Origin: JABWBD01 sp040768665
GTDB lineage: Bacteria > Planctomycetota > Planctomycetia > Pirellulales > Thermoguttaceae
NCBI GenBank assembly: GCA_040768665.1
Contig: JAXGMN010000016.1
Span: 186,001-250,000 of the forward strand
Reading direction: 5' to 3'
DNA length: 64,000 nucleotides
Part shown: in pieces, positions 24,052-31,286 of the stretch
Layout of the letters: the number at the start of each line of letters is the position of its first letter
Position numbering within the stretch: position 1 is the stretch's first letter
Translations under genes and position numbers: made by a program
The notes under the pieces: generated by a model
Database searches by the model: none
The model's input: only the letters and a program-made list of their open reading frames with translations
Told to the model about the DNA's origin: nothing

Positions 24052-25440
24052 ATGCCCCCTAGGAAAACACTTTTTACCGTTCTGATGGTCGTAGGATTCA
24101 GCGCCGAACTTCATGCGCAAGCGCCCGTCGCGGCACCGCCGCTTCCCCGGTATCCCGGAATCCGCACGCAGTTCAACCAAAGCCTTTCCCAAGCACTGTC
24201 GAACGAACAACGTTTGGCTCTCTACCGGCAGACGGTCGCCCAGGGTGGTAATTCCGGCAGGCCCATGTTGATGCGAATGTTCGGGAACTTCCAGCCGGGG
24301 TCGTTCAACCTGTCGCCTACCACTCCAGGGCTCTCAACCACCGTGCGCGGTCTTGCTTCGGATAACGCGAATTTTGTCAAGGGACACGCGCGGACGTTGC
24401 GGTATGCCATGAGCTTACAGGGAGACGCCCGGTTCAATGTGGCTGGTTTGAATCGCCCGCGTGTCAACTCGGCAGGAAGGACAGACGCCGATATCGTTTT
24501 CCGTCATCAATCGACGGGTTTGCAGGTGCGGATGGAAGTCAAGAACATGACCCCTGCTTCGCAGCGCGCGAACCTGCAGAACATTCAAAGGCAAATCCTC
24601 AAGATGGCCCAGGACGCCCGCATGACCGGGGAAATGCAGGTGTGGGCCAATCGTCAAAACGTTCTCCCGGAAGTCCGCGCCTTCGCCGAACGGCATGGAA
24701 TAAGGGTCGAAGAACGGCTGCGGACGGGAAACACGAACGTGAGACCCGGTGACCGTAGTTTCCAAGACTTCGCAAGCGGTTTAGATAAGGAGCTGCGCTT
24801 ACAGGCCAAACTCACGGCGATGGCGGGCAGCGTGAAGGCCGGCATGGGTGCCTACTTGGCTTACCAGGCTATTCGGCAACTCGAAGGCGACGTCTCCAGC
24901 TTTGCGGGCACTCACGGCGATTGGTTGCGAATAGGCGAGCACGGATCGACCTTGTTGGCGGGCGGTGGCTTCGGCAGCGCTGGTGCGGCTCAGCTCGCGC
25001 GGCAAATACCAGCGCTCGCGAACAGTGCCCGGCTCGTTTCCTTGAGGAAGTGGGGCGGCCGCCTGGGCGTGGCGGGGACGGTCTTGGCCGAAGGCTTTCT
25101 GGTGGGCCAATACCTGAGCGGCGATCTGACCGAGCGGCAATTCTGGCATGGCCAAGCCAGCTTGGGCGGTGGGTTAGCCGGGGGCGCGGCTGGGGGCTTC
25201 GTCGGTTTCAAGGCAGGCGCGCTGACCGGGGGCGCAATAGGTTCATGTTTTGGGCCGGCTGGCACTGCCATTGGGGCTGGTATCGGCGGAACCATCGGGG
25301 CCATTGGCGGCGGTGTTGGCGGCGGGTACGCCGGCGCGCATTTTGCCGGCCGCGGAGTAGAAAGTGTCTACCGATTGCAGGATACGGAGCAACAGGAAAG
25401 CTACGCTCAGTTTTTGTTGAGCCACTATCAACAGCGTTGA
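24052..25440 (+). CDS. Secreted PD-(D/E)XK-like protein with C-terminal glycine zippers; toxin candidate
   Basis: The 462-residue protein begins with a signal peptide (LFTVLMVVGFSAELHAQAP). At about residues 143-166, DADIVFRH..GLQVRMEVKN gives the Asp ... Glu-x-Lys pattern of PD-(D/E)XK nucleases, with a following helix-rich segment. From about residue 365 the sequence is a long run of glycine-zipper repeats (GGGLAGGAAGGFVGF, GTAIGAGIGGTIGAIGGG) of the kind that inserts into membranes. A nuclease-like domain joined to a membrane-active domain in a secreted protein resembles polymorphic toxins; no polymorphic-toxin targeting domain is seen. Alternative: a structural or envelope protein. The gene sits in an integron cassette between a lipoprotein and a small membrane protein. 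Confidence 0.6.
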   Translation: MPPRKTLFTVLMVVGFSAELHAQAPVAAPPLPRYPGIRTQFNQSLSQALSNEQRLALYRQTVAQGGNSGRPMLMRMFGNFQPGSFNLSPTTPGLSTTVRGLASDNANFVKGHARTLRYAMSLQGDARFNVAGLNRPRVNSAGRTDADIVFRHQSTGLQVRMEVKNMTPASQRANLQNIQRQILKMAQDARMTGEMQVWANRQNVLPEVRAFAERHGIRVEERLRTGNTNVRPGDRSFQDFASGLDKELRLQAKLTAMAGSVKAGMGAYLAYQAIRQLEGDVSSFAGTHGDWLRIGEHGSTLLAGGGFGSAGAAQLARQIPALANSARLVSLRKWGGRLGVAGTVLAEGFLVGQYLSGDLTERQFWHGQASLGGGLAGGAAGGFVGFKAGALTGGAIGSCFGPAGTAIGAGIGGTIGAIGGGVGGGYAGAHFAGRGVESVYRLQDTEQQESYAQFLLSHYQQR

Positions 25441-25502
25441 GGCCGCAAGCTAGGGACGGATCCGGCCCGAACGGTGGCGTTCGCCTGAAAAGGAGAAAGG
25501 GA

Positions 25503-25817
25503 ATGTCGAAGCCCACAGAAGCAGAGATGATAGAGTACGCGGGGGAATGCCGACGACAGTATCCCGATATTACAAAGGATGAGCTTAAGGCACTTCTGAA
25601 AGCCAGGTTCATTGATGGACGTGATCCTCTAGCAGCCGCTGCCCGTTATGGCGGACTCGGTGCCGTATTCACGTGCGGCGCAATCTCCAACCCTTTCGAC
25701 TGGCTGATCGGATTGCCCTTGGTCATTTCAGGCCTCGTCAAGCTGTATGGGGCAGATCCGTCCGGCGTGCAAGACATGATCGACGGGGCAGTAGCCATCG
25801 TCATGGAGGGCGGTTGA
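25503..25817 (+). CDS. Small membrane protein, possible immunity partner
   Basis: The product has 104 residues from ATG 25503, with AAGGAG at good spacing. The N-terminal 45 residues are charged (SKPTEAEMIEYAGECRRQYPDITKDELKALLKARF) and are followed by one or two hydrophobic segments (AVFTCGAISNPFDWLIGLPLVISGLVKL). It lies directly after the nuclease/glycine-zipper gene in the same cassette, so an immunity or accessory role is inferred. A GCCCGAAC...GTTCGCC pair in the 60-base gap before it (25465-25485) looks like a collapsed attC. Confidence 0.65.
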   Translation: MSKPTEAEMIEYAGECRRQYPDITKDELKALLKARFIDGRDPLAAAARYGGLGAVFTCGAISNPFDWLIGLPLVISGLVKLYGADPSGVQDMIDGAVAIVMEGG

Positions 25818-26098
25818 AATCGGTTGACTGATTCGCAAAGCCAGGGGAATGCGGTTGTTCTGGACAACGGGGAATCCGAATGCGCTGTCAATTCTACGCG
25901 AAGTCGCAACGACACATTGGCGAGATCGGCGGCCCTGGCGTCGTTCAACAAACGGCGAATTGTGCCCTGAAATCTCGTGATCAACAGGCCAAGCTAGACA
26001 TCTGCCAAGCCGTCGCTGACCAAGGGCTCGGCAATTCCCTTCACGACTTTTGTTCGTTCACGCAGGATCAAACAAGGTGCCCTCGCTATCAAGCGTCA

Positions 26099-26192
26099 TC
26101 GGCGAACTAGCGGATGCAGCCGACGGGCGAATACGCTGCGACAAGATGGCTGGTTTGGTCATCGCCCGCGGCTGATCCCGGACGTTCGGCAA
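26099..26192 (+). repeat. attC site 2
   Basis: R'' GGCGAAC (26101-26107) and R' GTTCGGC (26184-26190). Arms starting CGGAT-G-CAGCCG-A-CGGGCGA (26111-26130) pair with TCGCCCGCGGCTGATCCCG (26162-26180), leaving an extrahelical G and A. The 280 bases before it (25818-26098) hold only a doubtful 76-codon frame. Confidence 0.85.
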
Positions 26193-26223
26193 GGAGTCCG
26201 CGTTGCAGGATCGAGGGCAAGAA

Positions 26224-26826
26224 ATGCTTGCATCTGAACTGGACCTGATTCAACGGCTGAAGGAACGCAACGCGGATCGGAAACGTGCGACTGACGGCCA
26301 CCTCCATCCCCCGAAACCTGTTCGGCCTGTGCCCCCCAAGGATCTGCGGGCTGCTGAACGTATCATTGGCTTTCAACTGCCGGAATTATTGCGTACCATT
26401 TATCTAGAGGTTGGAAACGGGGGCTTTGGCCCAGAATACGGCATCGTCGGAACGAAAGGAGGATTCAAACTCGACAAGTGCTCACTCGAATCCAGCTACG
26501 AGGGCATGCGCCACTTAAACGATGAGAATCCGGTTTGGTGCTGGCCGGAGCGTCTGCTTCCGCTGGCCAATTGCGGATGCGGCATGTGGTCGTGTGTCGA
26601 CTGTGAATACAAGAAACTGCCGATGATCCTTTGGGATCCGAACAACCTGGATGAAGAACTCAGCGGTGCCAGTGCGCGCCTCAACTGGCGAACCGCGTTT
26701 TGGGACCAAGGACAGTCATTCAAAAGGTGGCTGGAGGATTGGCTCGCCGACAAAGAGAGGCCAGAACCGAAATGGCCCACTGACGCGTGGATGAAGAAAC
26801 GCTTGGGGTTTACGCGGCCAAGGTAG
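26224..26826 (+). CDS. SUKH (SMI1/KNR4) family immunity-like protein
   Basis: The central region AERIIGFQLPELLRTIYLEVGNGGFGPEYGIVG is the SMI1/KNR4 signature; AEKxLG-LP-xL+-xY---NG is the family pattern. Later segments (WPERLLPLANCGCGMWSCVDC, FKRWLEDWL) fit the SUKH domain. SUKH proteins bind and neutralise toxins of contact-dependent and polymorphic systems in bacteria, often nucleases. I take ATG 26224, which gives 200 residues; a TTG 21 bases earlier is possible. The gene fills its own cassette between attC-2 and attC-3, two cassettes after the secreted nuclease-like protein. Confidence 0.8.
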   Translation: MLASELDLIQRLKERNADRKRATDGHLHPPKPVRPVPPKDLRAAERIIGFQLPELLRTIYLEVGNGGFGPEYGIVGTKGGFKLDKCSLESSYEGMRHLNDENPVWCWPERLLPLANCGCGMWSCVDCEYKKLPMILWDPNNLDEELSGASARLNWRTAFWDQGQSFKRWLEDWLADKERPEPKWPTDAWMKKRLGFTRPR

Positions 26827-26831
26827 ACGCC

Positions 26832-26934
26832 GTGCCGAACTAGAGCATCCAGCCGACCGGGCACGCGGGGCGGCGTTTTGGGTAATTCGAGTCAGGCGTC
26901 GCGTGCCCGGCGGCTGATGCTTGGCGTTCGTTGG
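26832..26934 (+). repeat. attC site 3
   Basis: R'' GCCGAAC (26834-26840) and R' region GCGTTCGTT (26925-26932). Arms GCATC-C-AGCCG-A-CCGGGCACGCG and CGCGTGCCCGGCGGCTGATGC pair with an extra C and an extra A unpaired. The loop side is about 35 bases. Confidence 0.85.
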
Positions 26935-27684
26935 AATTGGAGCAAACAACAATTGTCGGAACTGAAGAAGCTCGCTGGCAAGTTGAAACGTGGTCTCGGC
27001 CTGTCCAGGGAAAAGCTGACGACCGACATGATCGCAGAGATCGAGCGTCTTGGCCTATCTCAAGCCTGGTTTCAGTGGGTCGTTGATGAGGAGGGGCTCG
27101 ATTTCGTGAGGTTCGGTTTGGCTCAGCGCACCAAGGAGGCCGCGTTGTTCGAGAAGTGGTATCCGCGCCTGAAGACCTTTGTTGCCGAAAAACGGATCCA
27201 CTCGCCGTTGCCGGACGTGAAGACGCTTGCCAGAGACGAGGCATCCACGTTGCGAATCCTCGAGCCCAAGATCCGTGATGCCGAACACGTGCCCTGCCGT
27301 GGGAACTTTACGGCCGCCTTCTTTTCGGCGCCACTCCACGTCCTTCCCTGCGTCATGAGTGACTGGCCCTCCACGTACAAGAACCCCGTGTTCTTAACCC
27401 CGGAAGAACTCGTGGAATGGCGAAGTATCTACCAAGCCAACGAACCAGATCAGGATGCGTGGTGGTTTGTTTTCCAAGACTGGGATGCGGACTGGCAGCT
27501 GAAGGAGGACTCCTTTTGGCTCCGCGACCATGCGTTTCATGTCGCCGATGGGCTTAAGCCGCTCCTTGTTGTCTGCGGAATGTATTGGGGTTCACTGGCG
27601 GGAGGTCATCGGGCGGAATTGTGGGGAGTTGATGAACACGGGGACGGGAGTTTCATTGAGTTTCTCGCAGACGTGACGTATTAG
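26917..27684 (+). CDS. Cassette protein of unknown function
   Basis: About 255 residues from ATG 26917, which lies inside attC-3; a TTG at 26953 with GGAG ten bases before it is an alternative start after the recombination point. The sequence is hydrophilic with an N-terminal helical region (WSKQQLSELKKLAGKLKRGLGLSREKL) and a C-terminal tryptophan-rich part (WWFVFQDWDADWQLKEDSFWLRDHAFHVADGLKPLLVVCGMYWGS). It lacks a signal peptide, so it is probably cytosolic. No domain is recognised; position after a SUKH cassette hints at immunity or defence but proves nothing. Confidence 0.7.
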   Translation: MLGVRWNWSKQQLSELKKLAGKLKRGLGLSREKLTTDMIAEIERLGLSQAWFQWVVDEEGLDFVRFGLAQRTKEAALFEKWYPRLKTFVAEKRIHSPLPDVKTLARDEASTLRILEPKIRDAEHVPCRGNFTAAFFSAPLHVLPCVMSDWPSTYKNPVFLTPEELVEWRSIYQANEPDQDAWWFVFQDWDADWQLKEDSFWLRDHAFHVADGLKPLLVVCGMYWGSLAGGHRAELWGVDEHGDGSFIEFLADVTY

Positions 27685-27691
27685 GGGAACG

Positions 27692-27788
27692 CCGCCAACG
27701 AACCAAGCGTTGGACCAGAGCCGCGATCTGGCCTGGGAAAATGGATGCGTTGACTCGTCACGGCCTGGTCAACGCGGTCGTTCGGCGA
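27692..27788 (+). repeat. attC site 4
   Basis: Left CCAACGAACC (27694-27703) and R' GTTCGGC (27780-27786). Arms GCGTTG-G-ACCAG-A-GCCGCGA pair with TCACGGCCTGGTCAACGC. The site is alignable along its length with attC-1, including the loop word GGAAAATGG, but arm bases differ and covary, e.g. ACCAG/CTGGT here versus CACCGG/CCGGTG there. Confidence 0.85.
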
Positions 27789-27802
27789 GGAGAGGTGATT
27801 CG

Positions 27803-28279
27803 ATGGGCGAGGCAGTTCCGGAACCGACGACCACTCTACGCCGCCGCGGCTGGGTCGGCTGGCCCGGCCTCGTCACCGCGCTCGTCGCCCTCGCCCTGGC
27901 AGCGTGCGGGCCGTGGCTGGCCGGCCTGCTCGACCCGCCCCCGGTGCCGGTCGAGGAGCGGGCGGCGGAGGTGGCCGGCCGGATCAAGGACCGGGTGGTC
28001 GCCAAACTCCGCGGCCAGAAGCTCGCGCCGGCCGCGCCGCGTGCCGAGCCGTTCCGTTGGTCGCGAGCGCTGCCGGGGATCGCCGTCGCCCTCGGGGTGG
28101 CCGGCCTGTCGCTCGGCGTGCTCGGGTTGGTCCGCCGTGAGGACGCGCGCCTGGCCGGGTCGGCGGTCGCGGTCGGCGCCGCCGCGGTCGTCGTCCAGTG
28201 GGCCGTACTCATCGCCGGGGCGGTGCTGTTCTTGCTACTGGTCGCGCTGGTCATGTCGGCATTTCAGGGAGCGGGGTAG
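27803..28279 (+). CDS. Cassette-encoded membrane protein
   Basis: The 158-residue product starts at ATG 27803 with GAGGAGAGG upstream. Three hydrophobic segments are visible: VGWPGLVTALVALALAACGPWLAGLL, ALPGIAVALGVAGLSLGVLGLV and VAVGAAAVVVQWAVLIAGAVLFLLLVAL. A basic stretch (AAEVAGRIKDRVVAKLRGQK) lies between the first two. Codon use is markedly more GC-rich at third positions than in the neighbouring cassettes, so it probably came from a different donor. Function unknown. Confidence 0.75.
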   Translation: MGEAVPEPTTTLRRRGWVGWPGLVTALVALALAACGPWLAGLLDPPPVPVEERAAEVAGRIKDRVVAKLRGQKLAPAAPRAEPFRWSRALPGIAVALGVAGLSLGVLGLVRREDARLAGSAVAVGAAAVVVQWAVLIAGAVLFLLLVALVMSAFQGAG

Positions 28280-28375
28280 GCCGAACGATGAATCCGACCG
28301 GAATGTGCCCGGCGGATCAGAGCGACCGGTGAGTCGACGTCACCTTCGCCGGGCACATTCCGGCGCGTTATCGCA
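28278..28375 (+). repeat. attC site 5
   Basis: R'' GCCGAAC (28280-28286) and R' GTTATCG (28367-28373). Arms CCGGAATGTGCCCGGCG and CGCCGGGCACATTCCGG pair perfectly over 17 bases, with an extra A near the outer end (CCG-A-CCGG). The R' variant GTTATC also resembles the words clustered before the first cassette. Confidence 0.78.
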
Positions 28376-28436
28376 ATACTGCCTGTCCGCCGCGAAGGGT
28401 TGAGGTACGCAATGGGAGTAGCCCCGAGCAGTCACG

Positions 28437-28733
28437 ATGCCAGATTTCCGCGATGTTGATCCGCGTGAATTGCGAGTCCCGCCCTCGCGTCCGCAAGGAG
28501 CGGACCCCGCAAAGCTCGCTCGGCAGATTTCCCTGTTCGGGCGGTCGGCGGCGGGGATGCCTCCGCCCTGGGTTTACGAGGGGACAGACGGGGTGCTGGT
28601 GTTGTATAATGGAGTGACGCGGGCGACCCGCATCGCGAAGCTATCGCCCGGTACGTTGATTCGAGTCGAGGTGATCGGCAAGCTGCCGCGAGCCTACGCC
28701 TCGTTGCCGAAGATTGGAGACCTGCTCCCATGA
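28437..28733 (+). CDS. Small ParB/sulfiredoxin-like protein
   Basis: The 98 residues resemble the ParB N-terminal nuclease-like domain: VDPRELRVPPSRPQGADPAKLARQISLFG, then PPWVYEGTDGVLVLYNGVTRATRIAKLSPG, matching the pattern in which a substrate residue stretch is followed by the G-x-R-R/T motif. The domain's usual charged catalytic/phosphate box (GERR) appears as GVTRATRI. It may be a DNA-binding regulator or half of a toxin-antitoxin pair. The stop overlaps the start of the next gene by four bases (ATGA), so the two form a cassette operon. Confidence 0.65.
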   Translation: MPDFRDVDPRELRVPPSRPQGADPAKLARQISLFGRSAAGMPPPWVYEGTDGVLVLYNGVTRATRIAKLSPGTLIRVEVIGKLPRAYASLPKIGDLLP

Positions 28734-29029
28734 CTTCAGACATTCACCGGGAAGCATTGGCCGTTCTTGCCCAGGTGTGGGCACTTTCACCGGACGTCCG
28801 GCTCGGGCAGTTGCTCGCCCACCTCGGGTTTCTTGGCGAAGCCCACGTTGGGAAAGGGCTAGGGTATATCGAAGACGATGAATTGATTGCGGTGTTGTAC
28901 CGTCACAGGGCGGAACTGCTGGGGCGGTCCCAAGGCGCGCCGAACCAGCCGCTGCAGCCGACCGGGGCCGCCGTGTCGGTTTCCGGGAGTTCTACGCAGG
29001 CGCAGGCGGCCCCGGCGGCTGAGCGCTGA
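28730..29029 (+). CDS. Small cassette protein with an attC-encoded tail
   Basis: The 99-residue protein has an alpha-helical first two thirds (MTSDIHREALAVLAQVWALSPDVRLGQLLAHLGFLGEAHVGKGLGYIEDDELIAVLYRHR). The last third (NQPLQPTGAAVSVSGSS...) is the translation of attC-6, because the stop lies inside the site. The LQPTG tail is a recurring sign of planctomycete integron cassettes (from general knowledge). Partner of the ParB-like gene with which it overlaps. Confidence 0.7.
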   Translation: MTSDIHREALAVLAQVWALSPDVRLGQLLAHLGFLGEAHVGKGLGYIEDDELIAVLYRHRAELLGRSQGAPNQPLQPTGAAVSVSGSSTQAQAAPAAER

Positions 29030-29039
29030 CGTTCACAGC
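28937..29039 (+). repeat. attC site 6, last of the array
   Basis: R'' GCCGAAC (28939-28945) and R' GTTCACA (29031-29037). Arms CAGCCG-A-CCGGGGCCGCC and GGCGGCCCCGGCGGCTG pair with one unpaired A. The site ends the array; an ISKra4-type remnant starts about 25 bases later. Confidence 0.82.
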
Positions 29040-29063
29040 CTGGGGCCGGGGGGCCAGTTCAGC

Positions 29064-29479
29064 TTATGCAGCGACGGCCATGGGTGAATACCGTCGAACG
29101 AAGAACCGGCCAGGGCGACAGGAGAGGTAGTCGTCAAGGCGGTCGTCCTCGCCGAGGGCGGCCGCCCGATTTGGAGGATTACCTCGGCCCCCTCCGGGTC
29201 TTCCCAGAACATCTCGGTCCCTTTGACACGCTGGTTCATCTGCTTGATCAGCGATTCCATCGGTGCGCTGGTTACCGGCAGACCCAGGCGACGGTAGCGC
29301 GGATAGTCCATGCGGTGGCGGTTGTTGCACAGATACCGGATCGCGTCGGTGAGTGGTCGGTAGGGATGGCCCTCGGCCACACCTTCCTCCAAATCAATGC
29401 CTCGCTGGTGACAGGCGGCCGTCAATTCGTCGATCACTGAACCGACATGCCCTTGCCAACAGAGCGTGATGAACCTCAC
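29064..29479 (-). pseudogene. ISKra4-type transposase, C-terminal fragment with frameshift
   Basis: The minus-strand sequence contains GLPVTSAPMESLIKQMNQRVKGTEMFWEDPEGAEVILQI, typical of the C-terminal end of ISKra4-family transposases. After ILQI the frame shifts near 29165, and the expected end (AAALGEDDRLDDYLS.RPG) is in the neighbouring frame. The 5' end is missing: the coding sequence is cut at 29484 by hairpin copy 2. The product would be inactive. Confidence 0.75.
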
Positions 29480-29483
29480 GTAA

Positions 29484-29554
29484 GGCGCAAAAAGGGTCAG
29501 AACTATTTATGGCAAACTGGGCAAGCACAAATAGTTCTGACCCTTTTTCGGCCC
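29484..29554. repeat. 71-bp hairpin repeat, copy 2
   Basis: Identical to copy 1 over 71 bases. Arms 29489-29508 and 29529-29548. One side touches the truncated ISKra4 transposase, the other a truncated IS91-like transposase. Confidence 0.92.
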
Positions 29555-30200
29555 GGCGCCAGATAGCGGAGGGCACGACGCCCATCCCCGACGGCTTTGC
29601 TGTGGACCACCCACTTCTTGTTGCCGACCGCTTCGCGGGCTTCGTCGCCGTGCCGCTGGCCGCCAGGCAGTCCAGAACTTCAGCGCGATAGATCGTCGAG
29701 GCTGCTTGGACCGGGACGAAGAAATCGACGCGGCTGGGCACCACTGCTGAGCGTCTTCACCGGAGCCGCTTCCCCGACGATGAAGCGCACATGGGGATGG
29801 TAGCTCAAGGTGCGTCCCTGCGGCAGTGCAAGACCCCCCGTGAACCCCAGGCGCTGGAGCCGACATATTTCGGGTTGGTGGCCAACTCCCGCAGAGTCGC
29901 CGCCGCGCGGAAACATGGCTCGGTAGCACTGTTGTCGTGGACGCGTGCGAACGGGCGGAGTTCTGCGGCAGGGTGAAGGTGATCAGGAAGTAGGCGCAGG
30001 GCAAGAGCTTTTCCAGTTGCTGTTCGAGCCACTGCTTGGCCTTGTGCTCCTGCGCCAGGACAATGCCGATTGCCACAGGATTCGCGCGGTGGGCGGTACG
30101 TGCCGCAGGTGTCGCAACGGTACACCGCGTGTCCCAGAAGCGTCCTGCGCGGCAGCGTGCGAGTTGGTCCATCACCCGAGCTGCTCGCGGCTCATGCGGG
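29555..30200 (-). pseudogene. IS91-family (Y2-type) transposase, decayed
   Basis: Pieces of an IS91-type transposase appear on the minus strand in three frames. A cysteine-rich zinc-binding N-terminus (YRCDTCGTYRPPRESCGNRHC) is followed by AKQWLEQQLEKLLPCAYFLITFTLP, then ATLRELATNPKYVG, then TLSYHPHVRFIVGE, the HPHVH-type HUH region with the second histidine position altered to Arg. Several frameshifts break the gene, and the catalytic C-terminal half is missing, cut at hairpin copy 2. Together with the integrase to its right it makes an IS91-like element, inactive here. Confidence 0.72.
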
Positions 30201-30329
30201 GCGCGTGCTTGGGCGCGGCAGGCCGGGCCGTACTGGCGAAAGATCTGGCCGAGGGTGGGGCGGGCCGTGGCCTGATCCGCCCGGCCGGTGGTGGGCAGAG
30301 TGAGGTTTCACCCATGGTCGCCCACCTGC

Positions 30330-31205
30330 CGATCGTTCATCAAGGCGTTGATCTTGGCCACGGCGACTTCCCACGGTCGTCAGGTGGAGGTAGATCGTGG
30401 TGCTCATGAGCGTGCTGTGGCCCATGTATTTCTGGATCTGCCGCAAATTGACGCCCGTTTCGAGCAGGCAGGCGTAGCAGTGCTGCAGGCGGGTAGTGAC
30501 TCCGCGTTTGGCCCAGCCCAGTTCGTCCACCACTTTTCTGATGCAGCCCTGACGGTGTTGATGGCCATGGGCGCTGGGCCGTAGACGCCTAAGCTGGGTG
30601 ACGCGCCCTTCGCAAGGGAAGAGCCATTGGGGATGGCGATGGTGGCCCAGTGGCGGCGGAGCAGGTGGAGCGTCTTTGGCGTCAGGGGATGAGGCGTCCT
30701 CGGTGCCTCGCTCCTGGTGAACGTGTACCACATCCGCTCGGCGTCGATATCGAAACCTGCAAATGCAACGCCTCCTGCAAGCCGCAGCCCCAGGGAATAG
30801 ACGGTCCAGAAGAAGCACTTCAGAGCCGGCTTGCGGATGGCGATTCGCGACCATGAGTTGATCGACTTCGGGAATCGTCAACACGGTAGGCAACTTGAGC
30901 TGCTTGGGGACACGGAGCTTGGTGAGTGTGGGCCAGTCCTGCGGGCAAGTGTGGCGGTAAAAGAACTTGATCCCGGAGTAGGCGACCTTGAGGGAATTGC
31001 CTTCCCATTGCTGGTCGTTCTTGATGAACAGCAGGTATCGGCGCAAGTCGTTCTCCGACGCCTGATCGGGCGACTTCTTGAGCCACTGGGCAAACTTGCG
31101 GACCGCGCGGAGGTAGGATTCCTGAGTCCGCTCCGAGAGGCCGGCCAACTGCATGTCGTGGCGCATCCGTTGGGCGAGCGGAGTGAGGGGGATTCCTTTT
31201 CGCTT
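30330..31205 (-). pseudogene. Tyrosine recombinase associated with the IS91-like element, frameshifted
   Basis: The N-terminal core-binding domain reads well (LTPLAQRMRHDMQLAGLSERTQ, YLRAVRKFAQWLKKSP, DLRRYLLFIKND, KFFYRHTCPQDWPTL). The catalytic domain is split over frames: TLHLLRRHWATIAIPNG in one, and RLQHCYACLLETGVNLRQIQKYMGHST..IYLHLT in another. The pair integrase + Y2-type transposase is a known composition of some IS91-like elements. Multiple frameshifts imply it is dead. Its 5' end lies just inside hairpin copy 3. Confidence 0.75.
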
Positions 31206-31215
31206 GGCGGGAGAA

Positions 31216-31286
31216 GGCGCAAAAAGGGTCAGAACTATTTGTGGCAAACTGGGCAAGCACAAATAGTTCTGACCCTTTTTCGGCCC
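31216..31286. repeat. 71-bp hairpin repeat, copy 3
   Basis: Differs from copies 1 and 2 at one loop base (G for A at 31241). Arms 31221-31240 and 31261-31280. It stands between the IS91-like integrase and a truncated secreted-protein gene, in the same orientation as the other two. Confidence 0.92.

Larger units (their letters stand above)
21020..29039 (+). mobile_element. Chromosomal integron: truncated integrase, attI region and cassette array
   Basis: The array runs away from a divergent, truncated integron integrase. Six attC-like sites (22264, 26099, 26832, 27692, 28278, 28937) follow the cassette genes. Each has R'' close to GCCGAAC and R' close to GTTCGGC, and nested arms that pair with one or two unpaired bases, the extrahelical bases that IntI recognises in folded attC. 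Arm sequences differ between sites but pairing is kept by covariation, strong evidence for a real integron. Cassette genes all point rightward. With intI cut at 21020 the integron cannot shuffle cassettes unless an integrase acts in trans. Confidence 0.85.

Noticed and set aside
25880..26110. 76-codon open frame before attC-2
   Set aside because: No ribosome site, no recognisable composition, and its end runs into the attC. Could be a decayed cassette gene but nothing supports it.
29484..31286. Reading the two 71-bp hairpins as the termini of one transposon
   Set aside because: The copies are in direct, not inverted, orientation. The transposase is truncated at one of them and a third copy stands alone elsewhere, so they are not simple IS ends.
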